Origin: Hyphodiscus hymeniophilus
Lineage: Eukaryota > Ascomycota > Leotiomycetes > Helotiales > Hyphodiscaceae
Length of the DNA: 64,000 nucleotides
Reading direction: 5' to 3'
NCBI GenBank assembly: GCA_016508695.1
Contig: VNKQ01000003.1
Span: 1,550,001-1,614,000, forward strand
Every line of letters starts with the position of its first letter. Within the stretch, counting starts at the first letter, position 1. A program made the position numbers and the translations under genes. This document shows positions 33,047 through 43,762 of this stretch, one piece after another. Below the pieces are notes generated by a model, which saw only the letters and a list, made by a program, of their open reading frames with translations, was not told the origin of the DNA and made no database searches.

Positions 33047-33911
33047 ATGGCGCCTCCACGAATACAATGTCTCAATGTGTCGAGGCATACCGCAAAGAAG
33101 TTATCTATATTCAAGTCTACGTTTTCGACCTCTCAATCTAGAAGAGCTGGTTCGTCCTCAGCCGTGCTTCGCAAGTCCAATAACTAACCAGCAGCAGAAG
33201 ACGAACGTCCCAGAAATACAGCCTCAGACCTTCTATCCGCCCTCGACGAACCCATGCCATCTTCCCCCTCGCGCCACCCCCTCAATTCCTTTAAACTGCC
33301 CACACCCAAGAAACACTCGACAATCGAACGCACAGCACGAACCTCGACCCCGAGCTCGGCTGTTCTAAGACTCATTGGCAATGCAGAGCAGCAGAAAGCA
33401 CTTCGTACAGCCGGTCGGAGGTCCGGCGAGCTCTCCAAAGCAAGCTCCGAGGACCTACATAAGAAGGGGTTGGGTGCGGATTTGAGCAAGCAGATCACCA
33501 GGAGATGGAAGCAGGGCGACGTCTTCGCGCCGCATGATCTGAGCGAGGTGGAGATGGCGAAGTGGAAGAAAAGGGGCAAGCCGGTGTATGATGCTTTTGA
33601 CCTACTGGATTTTAAACCGCAGGATTCTTACAGCGTTCGTGATCCTTCACTCCTTATCCGTGGGCTTGAAGCTAATGATTTTATGCTCGCAGAACTTCTC
33701 GATTATGTCAGAGTTTATGACGCCCATGGGACGGATTATGCATTCGAAAGATACGGGGTTGAGACCGGTCAATCAGAGACGGATTGCGCGGGCGATTAGG
33801 AGGAGTGTGGGAATTGGCATGATGCCTAGTGTTTATCGACATCCGGAAATTTTGCATAAGAATAACGTCAGGAATCAGCAGCTAAGTCCTACCTCTAGGG
33901 GTCCTTTGTGA
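33047..33911 (+). CDS. Mitochondrial small ribosomal subunit protein bS18m
   Basis: Exons 33047..33149, 33192..33634 and 33693..33911 (introns 42 and 58 nt) give 254 aa. An Arg/Ser-rich presequence (residues 1-32) precedes a low-complexity linker. The bS18 domain begins around DVFAPHDLSEVEMAKW and continues DAFDLLDFKPQDSYS|NFSIMSEFMTPMGRI across the second splice, ending GLRPVNQRRIARAIRRSVGIGMMPSV, the family hallmark. It sits on the platform of the mitoribosome small subunit, binding 12S/15S-type rRNA. The first intron ends with CAGCAGCAG, so zero, one or two Ala codons can vary. It is the fungal Rsm18-type gene and shares a short divergent promoter with IMP3. Confidence 0.93.
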
Positions 33912-34485
33912 TGTAAGAGGTTCTTGTATCATATTATGTTGAAAATAGATCTATATAATCACACAAGGTTAGAAGTGTACACATCGGTTCAAATTCTATT
34001 GGGGTTGAGTAAGGATCCGTCATTTCTCCAGCCGCAATGGAAAGTAGATTGTCTGCGAAGAGAACGGCGAAACATTCATGCACATCTCAAATCATGCCAA
34101 CATCAATAAACAACAGCTCTCTGATCTTGTTGTTGTCTGTTCAATAACATATTTATGCGGCTACTATGCGGAGTATTTCTTCAAAAGAGTATAACTTGAT
34201 AGTAAGTCCAGGTACCGCAGGAAAAAAAGGATGACCAATAGTGAGGTAAGTAGCGCGAAAACTAGAAGTTCATAGTGTCCCAGATTTCTTCTTGGGTTGG
34301 GTTTTGTCGAATCGGAGTTTAATGTCCACTCTTATAAAATATGAAGAAGTCACTGATCCGAACGCCATCCTTGAACTGGAAATTTCCCAGTCTAATGTAT
34401 CACGTGACTCAGCCTTGCGCATTTCCTAGACTACTTCCAAGAGATCGCAACCTCGACCTTTCAAAAAAAAAAAATCCACCACACA
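33912..34485. other. Intergenic with PRP6 promoter
   Basis: No supported gene. It contains a CACGTG palindrome near 34400 and a 12-A run just before the PRP6 start. Confidence 0.5.
34400..34407. promoter_or_regulatory. TCACGTGA palindrome upstream of PRP6
   Basis: Perfect 8-bp E-box (bHLH/Cbf1-type core CACGTG) 79 bp before the PRP6 start. Function is inferred from the motif alone. Confidence 0.4.
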
Positions 34486-37400
34486 ATGTCTGGCCGACGA
34501 GACTTCCTTAGCCAACAGGCGCCAGAGAACTACGTTGCAGGTCTAGGTCGTGGCGCGACAGGATTTACGACCAGATCCGATCTTGGTCCTGCACGAGAAG
34601 GGCCAAGTGAGGATCAAATCAAAGAAGTTCTCGCAAAGCGCGCAGCACAGCTCAATGTTGCTGCCCCTACAGCGTATGGCGTACCGGAAAAGAAAGAGGA
34701 CGATCACGATGACGAGGACGAGAGGTTTCAGGATCCAGAGAACGAGGTTGGACTGTTTGCTGGTGGCGCATACGACAAAGACGACGACGAGGCAGATCGA
34801 ATATATCAGGAAGTAGATGAGAAGATGGATAGGCGGCGTAAAATAAGAAGGTTGGTCTCCCCATCTCATATGACTTCTTATTACAACATCGTTGCAGATG
34901 GTTTATCAAATATGCGCATAGATGAACAGATTACCGACCTTTCTACCTACAGGGAAGCACGCGAAAAGGCCGAACGAGAGGAGTACGAGCGAAACAATCC
35001 TAAGATCCAACAACAGTTTGCAGATCTGAAGAGAGCGTTGGGTACGGTTAGTGACGACGACTGGGCGAACCTGCCAGAGGTAGGAGATTTGACAGGCAAG
35101 AATAGAAGAAGTCGACAAGCTTTGCGCCAGAGGTTCTATGCCGTCCCTGATAGTGTCATTGCTGGGGCGCGGGACTCTACGGAGCTGGGAACAACCGTCA
35201 TGGATGATGGAATTGCGAGCTCGAACGGAGAAGGTGCAGACGGGACAATGACGAACTTTGCAGACATTGGAGCAGCCCGAGACAAAGTCCTACAAGTGAG
35301 ACTCGATCAAGCTTCAAGCGGCGTCGACTCAGTTGCTGGTAGTGCGACAAGTATCGATCCCAAAGGCTATCTCACAAGTCTGAATAAGTCTGCGAAGCTG
35401 GAAGGAGAGGCTCAAGTCGGTGATATAAAACGAGTGCGTGTCTTGCTGGAGTCAGTCATTAAAACGAATCCAAAGCATGCCCCTGGGTGGATTGCGGCTG
35501 CTCGACTCGAGGAATTAGCTGGGAAAATTGTTGCTGCTAGAGGTGTCATTGCTCGAGGTTGTGCTCATTGTCCGAAGAGTGAGGATGCTTGGTTGGAGAA
35601 TATTCGACTGAATGATAACCATAATGCAAAGATCATCGCTGCGGAGGCCATCAAAACCAACAACAACTCCGTTCGACTATGGATTGAAGCCATGAAGCTG
35701 GAGACGGATTCCCGAGCGAAGAAACGAGTCTTGAGGAAAGCCTTGGATCATATTCCCCAATCAGTCATGCTGTGGAAAGAAGCTGTCAATCTCGAGGATG
35801 ATCCCGACGATGCTAAAATCATGCTTGCCAAAGCTACTGATATTATACCGCTGTCAATCGAGCTATGGTTAGCCCTGGCAAGATTAGAGAGCGCAGAAAA
35901 TGCCCAAAAAGTTCTAAACAAAGCCCGTAAGGCCGTACCGACATCACATGAAATCTGGATTGCGGCAGCGCGGCTCCAAGAACAGATGGGTAACGCCACC
36001 AAAGTTAATGTGATGAAACGTGCAGTCCAAGCTCTGGCAAAAGAGTCTGCTATGCTAAAGCGAGAAGAATGGATTACCGAAGCAGAAAAGTGCGAGGATG
36101 AGGGAGCTATTTTAACTTGTGGCAATATAATACGTGAGACCCTAGGTTGGGGTCTCGACGAGGATGATGACCGAAAGGACATTTGGATGGAAGACGCCAA
36201 AGCGAGCATTGGGCGAGGAAAGTACGAAACAGCTCGTGCGATTTATGCCTATGCGCTACGAGTGTTTGTCATGAGCAAGAAGCTTTGGCTCGCAGCTGCG
36301 GACTTGGAGAAAAATCACGGTACGAAGGACGCACTTTGGCAGCTCCTGGAGAAAGCGGTTGAAGCCTGTCCCCAGAGTGAGGTGTTGTGGATGATGTTGG
36401 CGAAGGAGAAATGGCAATCGGGCGAAATTGACAACGCAAGGCGAGTCCTTGGACGAGCTTTCAAACAAAATCCCAACAATGAAGATATTTGGCTTGCTGC
36501 AGTCAAGCTTGAGGCCGAAAACGATCAACCGGAGCAAGCAAGAGAGCTACTAAAAACTGCCCGACAAGAGGCACCTACTGATCGAGTATGGATGAAAAGC
36601 GTGGCTTTCGAGCGCCAGCTTGGCAATGTCGACGACGCTCTTGATCTTGTCAATCAAGCCCTCCAGATCTTCCCTGGCGCAGCTAAGCTCTGGATGATGA
36701 AGGGCCAAATCTACGAGGATGAAGGCAAATTACCATTGGCTCGAGAGGCATACAGCACTGGTACAAAAGCTTGTTCGAAGTCAGTGCCGCTATGGCTTTT
36801 ATTCTCACGTCTAGAAGAACGAATCGGAATGATAGTCAAAGCTCGTAGTGTCCTGGATCGAGCTCGGTTAGCAGTCCCAAAATCACCCGAGCTCTGGACC
36901 GAGTCTGTGAGAGTCGAACGGCGTGCAAACAACATCAGCCAAGCTAAGGTTCTTATGGCTAAGGCACTACAAGAAGTTCCCAACAGCGGGTTATTATTCG
37001 CCGAGAACATCTGGCACCTCGAAGCTCGAACTCAGCGGAAACCACGAACAATTGAAGCTATTAAGAAAGTTAACGAGGATCCTCATTTGTTCGTTATTGC
37101 AGGGCGACTGTTCTGGTCGGAACGTAAACTTGACAAAGCACAGAATTGGTTCGAAAAAGCAATTCTCCTTGATAGCGACCTCGGAGATTCCTGGGCCTGG
37201 TATTATAAGTTCTTGCTGCAACATGGTACAGATGTAAGTGACTCTTTCTCTTCAAGAATACACACGTTGATGATTGGGACTCAACTAAACTGTTCATTTC
37301 AAACCATGGTTCCAGTTCTTCAGTATTTGGCCATCCACCAACGCAATGATCCAAATAAAGCTAACGAATTTTGCGCACAGGAAAAAAGAGCAGACGTCCT

Positions 37401-37524
37401 CGAGAAATGTATTCTGAACGAGCCTAGGCACGGTGAGGTATGGCAGAGCGTCGCAAAAGATCCAAAAAATGCAAAATTAAATATTGGAGAGATATTGAAA
37501 ATTGTGGTCAGCAAGTTGGAATAA
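34486..37524 (+). CDS. PRP6: U4/U6.U5 tri-snRNP splicing factor Prp6/Prp1
   Basis: Exons 34486..34850, 34953..37233 and 37381..37524 give 929 aa. The introns (102 and 147 nt) are both multiples of three with no in-frame stop, so the unspliced frame is open for 1012 codons. Splicing restores MDRRRKIRREAREKAEREE and FLLQHGTDEKRADVLEKC, both conserved. The PRP1 N-terminal domain starts NYVAGLGRGATGFTTRSDLG and carries the acidic DDHDDEDERF stretch. From about residue 270 to the end, HAT/TPR repeats follow (for example PQSVMLWKEAVNLE, PKSPELWTESVRVE). It bridges U5 and U4/U6 in the tri-snRNP in the nucleus. Ends with the usual KDPKNAKLNIGEILK. Confidence 0.96.
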   Translation: MSGRRDFLSQQAPENYVAGLGRGATGFTTRSDLGPAREGPSEDQIKEVLAKRAAQLNVAAPTAYGVPEKKEDDHDDEDERFQDPENEVGLFAGGAYDKDDDEADRIYQEVDEKMDRRRKIRRLVSPSHMTSYYNIVADGLSNMRIDEQITDLSTYREAREKAEREEYERNNPKIQQQFADLKRALGTVSDDDWANLPEVGDLTGKNRRSRQALRQRFYAVPDSVIAGARDSTELGTTVMDDGIASSNGEGADGTMTNFADIGAARDKVLQVRLDQASSGVDSVAGSATSIDPKGYLTSLNKSAKLEGEAQVGDIKRVRVLLESVIKTNPKHAPGWIAAARLEELAGKIVAARGVIARGCAHCPKSEDAWLENIRLNDNHNAKIIAAEAIKTNNNSVRLWIEAMKLETDSRAKKRVLRKALDHIPQSVMLWKEAVNLEDDPDDAKIMLAKATDIIPLSIELWLALARLESAENAQKVLNKARKAVPTSHEIWIAAARLQEQMGNATKVNVMKRAVQALAKESAMLKREEWITEAEKCEDEGAILTCGNIIRETLGWGLDEDDDRKDIWMEDAKASIGRGKYETARAIYAYALRVFVMSKKLWLAAADLEKNHGTKDALWQLLEKAVEACPQSEVLWMMLAKEKWQSGEIDNARRVLGRAFKQNPNNEDIWLAAVKLEAENDQPEQARELLKTARQEAPTDRVWMKSVAFERQLGNVDDALDLVNQALQIFPGAAKLWMMKGQIYEDEGKLPLAREAYSTGTKACSKSVPLWLLFSRLEERIGMIVKARSVLDRARLAVPKSPELWTESVRVERRANNISQAKVLMAKALQEVPNSGLLFAENIWHLEARTQRKPRTIEAIKKVNEDPHLFVIAGRLFWSERKLDKAQNWFEKAILLDSDLGDSWAWYYKFLLQHGTDVSDSFSSRIHTLMIGTQLNCSFQTMVPVLQYLAIHQRNDPNKANEFCAQEKRADVLEKCILNEPRHGEVWQSVAKDPKNAKLNIGEILKIVVSKLE
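37234..37380 (+). other. 147-nt stop-free intron of PRP6
   Basis: GTAAGT donor, GCTAACG branch, GCACAG acceptor. It is 49 codons with no stop. Homology to HGT-EKRADVL shows it is an intron. Confidence 0.85.
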
Positions 37525-37905
37525 GCAGTTAGTGGTATAACCCAAAGCTAATTGAGCAAAACGCTTAAGGATGGAGTTGTAAGATAAGAGTGACTGCCTT
37601 CACTGCTGGCTTTGTCCGCGAATAGAGAGGCCACCAAAAATCTCGATCACGATTTAACATGCTGCTCTTGAACTACATGTTATTCCTGAAGATGAATTAT
37701 TAGTTGTGGATCACGACTAATCCAGATGGCGAGATTGTTCTCATTGTTGTCATGAGTCTCGAGTGTTTACGGGGTCTTCACAGGGTCTTCATAGGATATC
37801 TAGCTTGCAAAAGGTCTTACTATCGACATTCGAGTCGACACTTCTCAATCTCACAACCTTGTCCGCGAATAACCATAAAAACCATCACGAAAGACCCTCA
37901 ACGAT
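37525..37905. other. Intergenic, nothing recognised
   Basis: The string TTGTCCGCGAATA occurs twice (about 37612 and 37859), weakly extended on the right. No gene. Confidence 0.4.
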
Positions 37906-37914
37906 CCCCGCAAC

Positions 37915-38010
37915 CATGAATACCGATCTCGCTTCATTTGGTGGGGTGAAGGCAAGTGGTTATGGGAGAGAAGGAGGTCGACAAGGGACTCAGCTAGCGA
38001 CGTCCACTCC
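37915..38010 (+). pseudogene. Aldehyde dehydrogenase C-terminal fragment
   Basis: Reads MNTDLASFGGVKASGYGREG, matching the C-terminal ALDH block (usually N...PFGGVKxSGxGREGG). Nothing upstream in any frame continues the enzyme, and the expected tail is altered. Too short to be a gene; a relic is the best reading. Confidence 0.45.
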
Positions 38011-38119
38011 CAATGTTAAATAGTGTCGATGTCAATGCGGCAGGCATGCCGGTGTTGCTGTCGGTGTCACTGTCGATATCGACAACCCCAATCCAACGAC
38101 ACGACGAAGATCTCAACCG

Positions 38120-38445
38120 GCATAAGTAAGAAAGTATATAAATCATCCCACCAGGACGCCGAGTTTCTCTGTTCTGTTGCAGATTGGTGTTCCAGTGCAC
38201 ACATTCGTGGGATGAGTGTGGGCCATTCTGCGATGTTGTCGAGTCCTGCTATAAAGTAACGGGATGCTATCTCAATATGCTGATTTATTCTTTTAGTCAA
38301 ACCGTTAGTCTACGGGTACTACGCAAGTGAGAATATTAATCTTGGTTTAAGGTATATAAAGATCGACTACTATATTTGACCAGTGAATTTAGGATCTTTA
38401 TTAGAGATAATTGCAAAAGGCAAACCCTAGAGCAAGAGGAGTAAT
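38120..38445 (-). mobile_element. Ty3/gypsy integrase relic
   Basis: The minus strand reads AFAIISNKDPKFTG, then YLKPRL-FSLA-YP-TNGLTKRINQHIEIASR and IAEWPTLIPRM, interrupted by stops. This is the integrase core: IISDRDPKFTG with a catalytic Asp, then AYHPQTDGQTERINQxIE with the catalytic Glu region. No LTRs, reverse transcriptase or gag were recognised nearby, so only a fragment remains. It abuts the truncated end of the ThDP-enzyme pseudogene. Confidence 0.75.
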
Positions 38446-38544
38446 CGATCAATTCTCTAGTCCAATCCTTCTTTCCGGGTCATAGTACCCATTCATCTGA
38501 TGCGCGGACGGATGATATATCGGTCATATTAACTAGTGCAATAG

Positions 38545-39724
38545 GTATGGCTCTACGTCTGACTCAATACCCTGGTGAATGGGCTTTGAGCGTCCGTTTT
38601 CCTCACAGTCTTGTGTTGACTTGGATGTATTTTGATTCCGTGGAAGGCAGGATGGAACCACCTTAACCTCCGAGAAACATGCCAGCGCGTGCTCCAAGAA
38701 GCATAATCGAATCTGAAAGGGACTCTCGAAGAGCGGGGAGGTGGGCGAGGAGGTTTGCGAGTCCGGCATTTAAGTTTGTGTGTTTACGGGCCAAGGTAGT
38801 GGACAATTCGTAGATGTGGAAGACTGGGACGATTGTCATTTCTGCGAACTTTTGGAGTTGCTGTATTGGCTATCGACAGGTTTACTGAGTTGTTGGGATG
38901 CATTGAACGGTACCTGGAAATCCGACCTACTTCTGAAGAACGGTACCTGTACCAACCATGATTGCTGAGCATTTTGCAGACTAGAGAAGTGAAAGTGCTT
39001 TCAAAATAGTATCCTGGTGAGGACCAGGAGGATATGGAAGTGGAGAGGTTATAGTGCCCCATGATATGCGAGATCTATGCACAGGAGAGAAGAGGTCATC
39101 GATTGGGAAGTCGATTAAAACTGGTCCTTCACATCGATGAGTACTTGGTGAGTCCTCTTTATGATGCTATCACTGTACCTGGTGCACCAGCGATAGAAAC
39201 TCGGAAGGTGTATGTGATCAACCGTGGTATCTCTTCAGCTCCAGTGACTCGGTGAGCGAACATAGTGATGGATTTCGCTATCACAACTTGATCACGGATG
39301 CCTTGCAGGCAATTCGTTTCCGAATCTCTTCCACGCGCTGAGCTTGTGACGCAGAAAATGGAACTGCGTTCAGCGAAAGCTATTGCTAAGCCGGGGATTC
39401 CATCTGAGAAGCCATCGATACATCAGATCCATACTAAGAGAAACACTCTTGCCTCCTGTGGGTGTGAGCTCAAAACACACCTACTGTTTGCAGTCACAAA
39501 ATACTCGCCAACTTGACTTGTGATTTGGAGTATGCTTCAGCTGCTTGCACAGCGGCAGTATCATGCCATGTATCGATCAGTGCGAACCCCAAATCCTCGC
39601 ATTCCGTCAAAAAGGCATCTAAATGACCTCCCTGGAGACCGAAGGCTACTTTGATCCTAAGTTGTGGAAGTGATTAGGCGAGCAGATCGGCTCCTGTGGA
39701 CTGCCTGTGTTGGGGTACTTGCAT
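38545..39724 (-). pseudogene. Broken thiamine-diphosphate enzyme gene (acetolactate-synthase type)
   Basis: Minus strand from an ATG at 39724. The PYR domain is readable in pieces: IKVAFGLQGGHLDAFL, LIDTWHDTAAVQAAEAY, IPGLAIAFAERSSIFCVTSS, RDSETNCLQGIRDQVVIAK and GAEEIPRLITYTFRVSIAG. The central domain follows: LSLL-SAKCSAIMVGTGT, LQKFAEMTIVPVFHIYELS, SDSIMLLGARAGMFLGG and GRSKPIHQGIESDVEP. In-frame stops (at least six) and frame changes separate them, and the C-terminal ThDP-binding domain is missing, replaced by a gypsy relic. The usual catalytic Glu before AA-AEAY is Asp-Thr here. Such enzymes make or cleave C-C bonds next to a carbonyl (acetolactate synthase, 2-hydroxyacyl-CoA lyase). Not functional as it stands. 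Confidence 0.85.
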
Positions 39725-40785
39725 CTTGAAACCCTGCATATTTAGGATTTTGAATGCGCTGTCACCTCTCTGAGAATTTCGGCAGTTAAGAAGCCCCGTT
39801 GGAAACTTAGCATAGATATCGAATTCCAAATCAGGAGGGTAGTCAAGCTTACCTTACCTACCCCACCCCCCGCACTTCCTCCCCATGAAGCCAGGGTGCT
39901 CTTGCGTCAACTTATCTGCTTTGAAATTCGGGAGACGTTCAAAAGCAGGGCAATAGGTAGGTCGAGTCTCGCTCGAGGCCTCGCTACAGTATCGATTTTC
40001 GGCAGTTCTTGACTCGAGACTGCCGAGTCAGCTGTCAAACTAACAACATATTCGGACTTGCGTCCCTTCTTTCAGCTCTACACTCATGGTCAAATCTGTA
40101 TTCTGGTCTTTTTCTTACCAAGGAAGGGACACATAACTTTGATGAAACGTCGGAAGAAATGAAACCTGCTTGATGATTTAAGAAAGATGGAGAACCTGGA
40201 TTTTCGACGAATTCCTGGTCATCCCTAGAAGGGATATCGCTGGACTTTCGGAACTCCCCATCCCAACCATATCGTGGTGAGGACTTGATCGTAGATCAGG
40301 GTAAGCCAATGCTGGCCGTTAAACCTGAATATCATTGCTTTATTGGCATCAGAGCTGTCACCGAGCATGTAAGTCTAGGGTGTTGGTTTTGGCCGTCCAA
40401 GGTGCCACCAGGGCTCTGGGCCACTTCTTGACCGGGGCACTCATCACTACATTCGATCGTAAATCTGCCGGATTACGACGCCACATCGGCTAGCTTACTT
40501 ACATATACCGATCCTGACTCGGTAGAAGTGACGAGGGGGATGGAATTCCTCATGGTTCCCCGCTTGAGTTCTCAGTCATTGCTTGGTGGGTGCGGGGAAC
40601 TTCAACGATCGCTCAATGTCTTTACGGGAGTAGTCTTCCGCTGGATAGGCTGTGGAAGACATGTTACTTCAAGTTCTCTCGCCATCTTACTATGAGGTAG
40701 ATCCTTCTTCCTGTTTATTGCACTTGCTTTGAAATTCTACTTCGTTGATTTTTGCCTCTTTCGCACTCATAATATTGTACTCAAT
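39725..40785. other. Divergent region between ThDP pseudogene and MFS transporter
   Basis: No coding region recognised. It contains a C-rich run at about 39865 and several GACTCGAG-type strings near 39960-40020. Confidence 0.45.
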
Positions 40786-42394
40786 ATGGCTTCGGCCCCA
40801 GCCGATATCGAAAAGTCCGAGGGCCTACACAGACAAAGTGAATTGTCCACCTCGGACAAAGATGAAGAGAAATTTGAGAATGTCGAAGATGTAGAAAAGT
40901 CCGAGTCTCGAGTTCAAGTCCCCGTCAGTCGTTTCACCAAAGAGGAGGAAGAAGCTGTAATTCGCAAGCTCGACTGGCACTTGATGCCTTTGATATTTGT
41001 CCTATACTCTATCAGTGTACTCGATCGCTCTAATCTCGGAAATGCAAAGCTTGCTGGGATGGAGAAGGATATCGATCTTGGTGGCAATCGTTACGCGTGG
41101 TTAGGAACAATATTTTATATATCTTGTGGGTTCCGTCAATCGTTGACTGGTAGACGTCGCTGACTCTCTAGATATCTTGTTCCAATGGACACAGATGGGT
41201 TTCAAGGTGTTTCCACCTCATCGCTGGGTAGCTTTCGCTGTCTTCTTCTGGGGCTGTGTCTCGAGCTCCCAGGCTGCTACGCACAGCTGGGCCGGCCTCA
41301 TGGTCTGTCGCTTTCTGCTCGCAATCCCGGAATCTATGTATGGTCCAGCTGTTCCACTTTACCTTTCGTACTTCTACCCTCGAGAAAGACTGGGACTCCG
41401 CGTAGGATTGTTTCTCTCTGGATCGGCGCTGGCGAACGCATATGGTGGTGCGCTGGCCTACGGAATATCCCAAGCTCGAGGCAAGATCGCCCCTTGGAGA
41501 ATTTTGTTCTTGGTCGAAGGTTTGTCTCTCGACTCTCATATTTGATCTCACTGACTCTCTCCAGGTCTTCCGACTATTGTTCTCGCCGTGGTGGCTTGGT
41601 TTTGGCTACCCGACAGCCCTTCAAAAGCCAAATTCCTGAGTGAACGGGATAGGGAGATTGCCATTGACATATCTCTCCGACAACCTGGAGACCGCACGAG
41701 CGACAAATTCCAATGGAAGCAAGCTGTCGGAGCTCTTTTGGACTGGCGCAGCTATATTCCTCCACTCATCTACTTCGGTTGCAATGTCTGCTTTGGTTCT
41801 CTGCCCCTTTTCGTTCCGACGATCATTTCGCAGATGGGAGCTTTCACCTTGATTCAATCAAACGGATTATCAGCCCCACCTTATGTTCTCTGCTTCATTT
41901 CCATTGTGGCCTGCGCGTTCCTCTCTGATCGGTATGGGGTCCGAGGTCCGTTCGTCGCAGGAGCTGGGCTCGTTGCCGCAATCGGATACATAATTCTAGC
42001 TACGCAAACCGCCGCTGGCATTCGCTACTTCGGAATCTTCCTGGCCACGATCAGCTTTACTTCAGTTGCTTTGGTCCTATCATGGGTTGCGAACACACAT
42101 GCTACAGACTCGAAGCGTGCCGCTGGACTTGCGATCCTCTCAACCGGAGGACAATGCGGCCCCGTCCTTGGGACCAATGTTTTCCCTCCCTCTGACGCGC
42201 CGTATTATCGGAAAGGGATGTGGGTTTCTTGTGGAGCATGTCTCCTCATCTTCTTCTGTGCCTCGCTTCAGAGCTTCCTACTGTGGCAAGAGAACAAGAG
42301 ACGCGACAAGAAGTATGGAAAGCAGAGGGAGACTGCCCACTTGGCAGTGCAGAGTGAGCTTGGTACCGAGAAGTATTTCAGATATATCATCTGA
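40786..42394 (+). CDS. MFS transporter, anion:cation symporter family
   Basis: Exons 40786..41125, 41172..41519 and 41565..42394 (introns 46 and 45 nt) give 505 aa. A charged cytosolic N-terminus of about 65 residues precedes KLDWHLMPLIFVLYSISVLDRSNLGNAKLAG, the fungal ACS start signature (DRxNxGNA). About twelve hydrophobic segments follow, with RFLLAIPESMYGPAVPLYLSYFYPRERLGLR as the conserved loop between helices 4 and 5 and a long central loop at PSKAKFLSERDREIA. The family carries organic acids and vitamins (allantoate, nicotinate, pantothenate types). The substrate cannot be told. Its divergent neighbour is the dead ThDP enzyme, which suggests a former catabolic unit. Confidence 0.88.
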
Positions 42395-43762
42395 TCTGTT
42401 GGTTTGGTTTCTAGAAGAGCGGCCGTAGCATTGCTGCGTAACTGCGTTGGAGTAAACAGTACTATTATGAGGACACTTCCATTATGATAGTTGATAGTGA
42501 GACCTACTGTAAGTCTGTAATAGAATGTTCACAATGTTCCAATATCCCATACCTTGCAAACACTGCAGAGCTTTCAGGTTTCGGATTCGGGCTCATTGTA
42601 ACGAAACAACACGCCGAACTTTGGACACGCCTGTCAGATCTCCAACCACGTGAGAACAATCATGGCTACATGGTGCTACCTTCATTGCTTGTAGGTCATG
42701 GGCAGTAACAATCACCTATTCGCAGTCTCAGCAATCGCTTGGATCAGCGCCAAAGTAACCATCTTCCCCCTCGCGCTGTCGTCTTTCCCATAGAGCGGGG
42801 ACATGGGACATAACACGGATGCTCGTCCCTTCGTGGTCTCCGATTGGGGGTAGGCGAGAGACGATCTCCCATGAGTTGTCGGTCTTCACATCAAGGCACT
42901 GCGGGCGCCACGAGTTACGATCCAGTGATTATCTGTCTGCAATGATGGAGAATGACCTGCCGCGAAGCCTGTTACCAAAGCATCTTCGTCGGATTCGGTC
43001 ATCTTAGGACGGTGCAGTAGACTAATCAAGCGCTTCTCCTGTGTAAAGTCGTACTGGTAAGGGAAGGGAACAGACTAACAGTCCGCGTCGTCATGTTTGC
43101 TGCAGTTGAACGAAGCGCTGATTAGGTACCGGGGTTGTATTCGGGAGTATCGCACAGCATTCGGGACCCTAGCAAATCTAGCAAATATCCCCATTTGTGT
43201 GGATATGCCCGGGAATCAGGATCCAGTGGTTTCGCTTCCTATTCTTGAGAGTCACGCAATCAATAATGAAGAGTGTGATTTTGGAGGTTTTCAACTTGAG
43301 AAAGGTATGTCACATAACTTCTTCCTACTATTTGTCGAAATCGCCGTCTCTAAGCTATCCTATTATCTTCGAAAGCCTTTTCCTTGGTCAATATTTTCTT
43401 TCACTCCCCTTCATACTATTCTTTGTCTAAGGCTTTGTTGTTACCAAGGTTTCTTTCATTCGCTTAAGTAGCCGCCCCTTCATACAGGTGGAGTGGCATA
43501 GAATACTTACATTTATTTCTCACTTTGTTCCCTTATTCGAGATCACAATATTCATGAACGAGTATCACTTGTTGCCTTGTTCGAGATCACAATGTTCACG
43601 AATGAGTATGGCTTGGTTCTTTGAAAGACAGCCCCCGTTCTCAGCGAGCTCAATGGCGCTGTTCAATCGTTCGTTTTTCAAACAGCTCCTTTCTGGGAAT
43701 TACTAATGTAACATGCTCGTGCTTCCTCTCCTACATCTACATTCAAACTCAGTCATCATACC
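42395..43762. other. Intergenic with a short direct repeat
   Basis: No supported gene; several ORFs up to 124 codons lack motifs. A 44-bp-spaced direct repeat TTCGAGATCACAAT occurs at 43536 and 43580. Confidence 0.5.

Noticed and set aside
39061..39516. Plus-strand ORFs at 39061-39516 that look spliceable into one protein
   Set aside because: The minus strand of the same DNA clearly matches ThDP enzyme blocks; the plus reading is its shadow.
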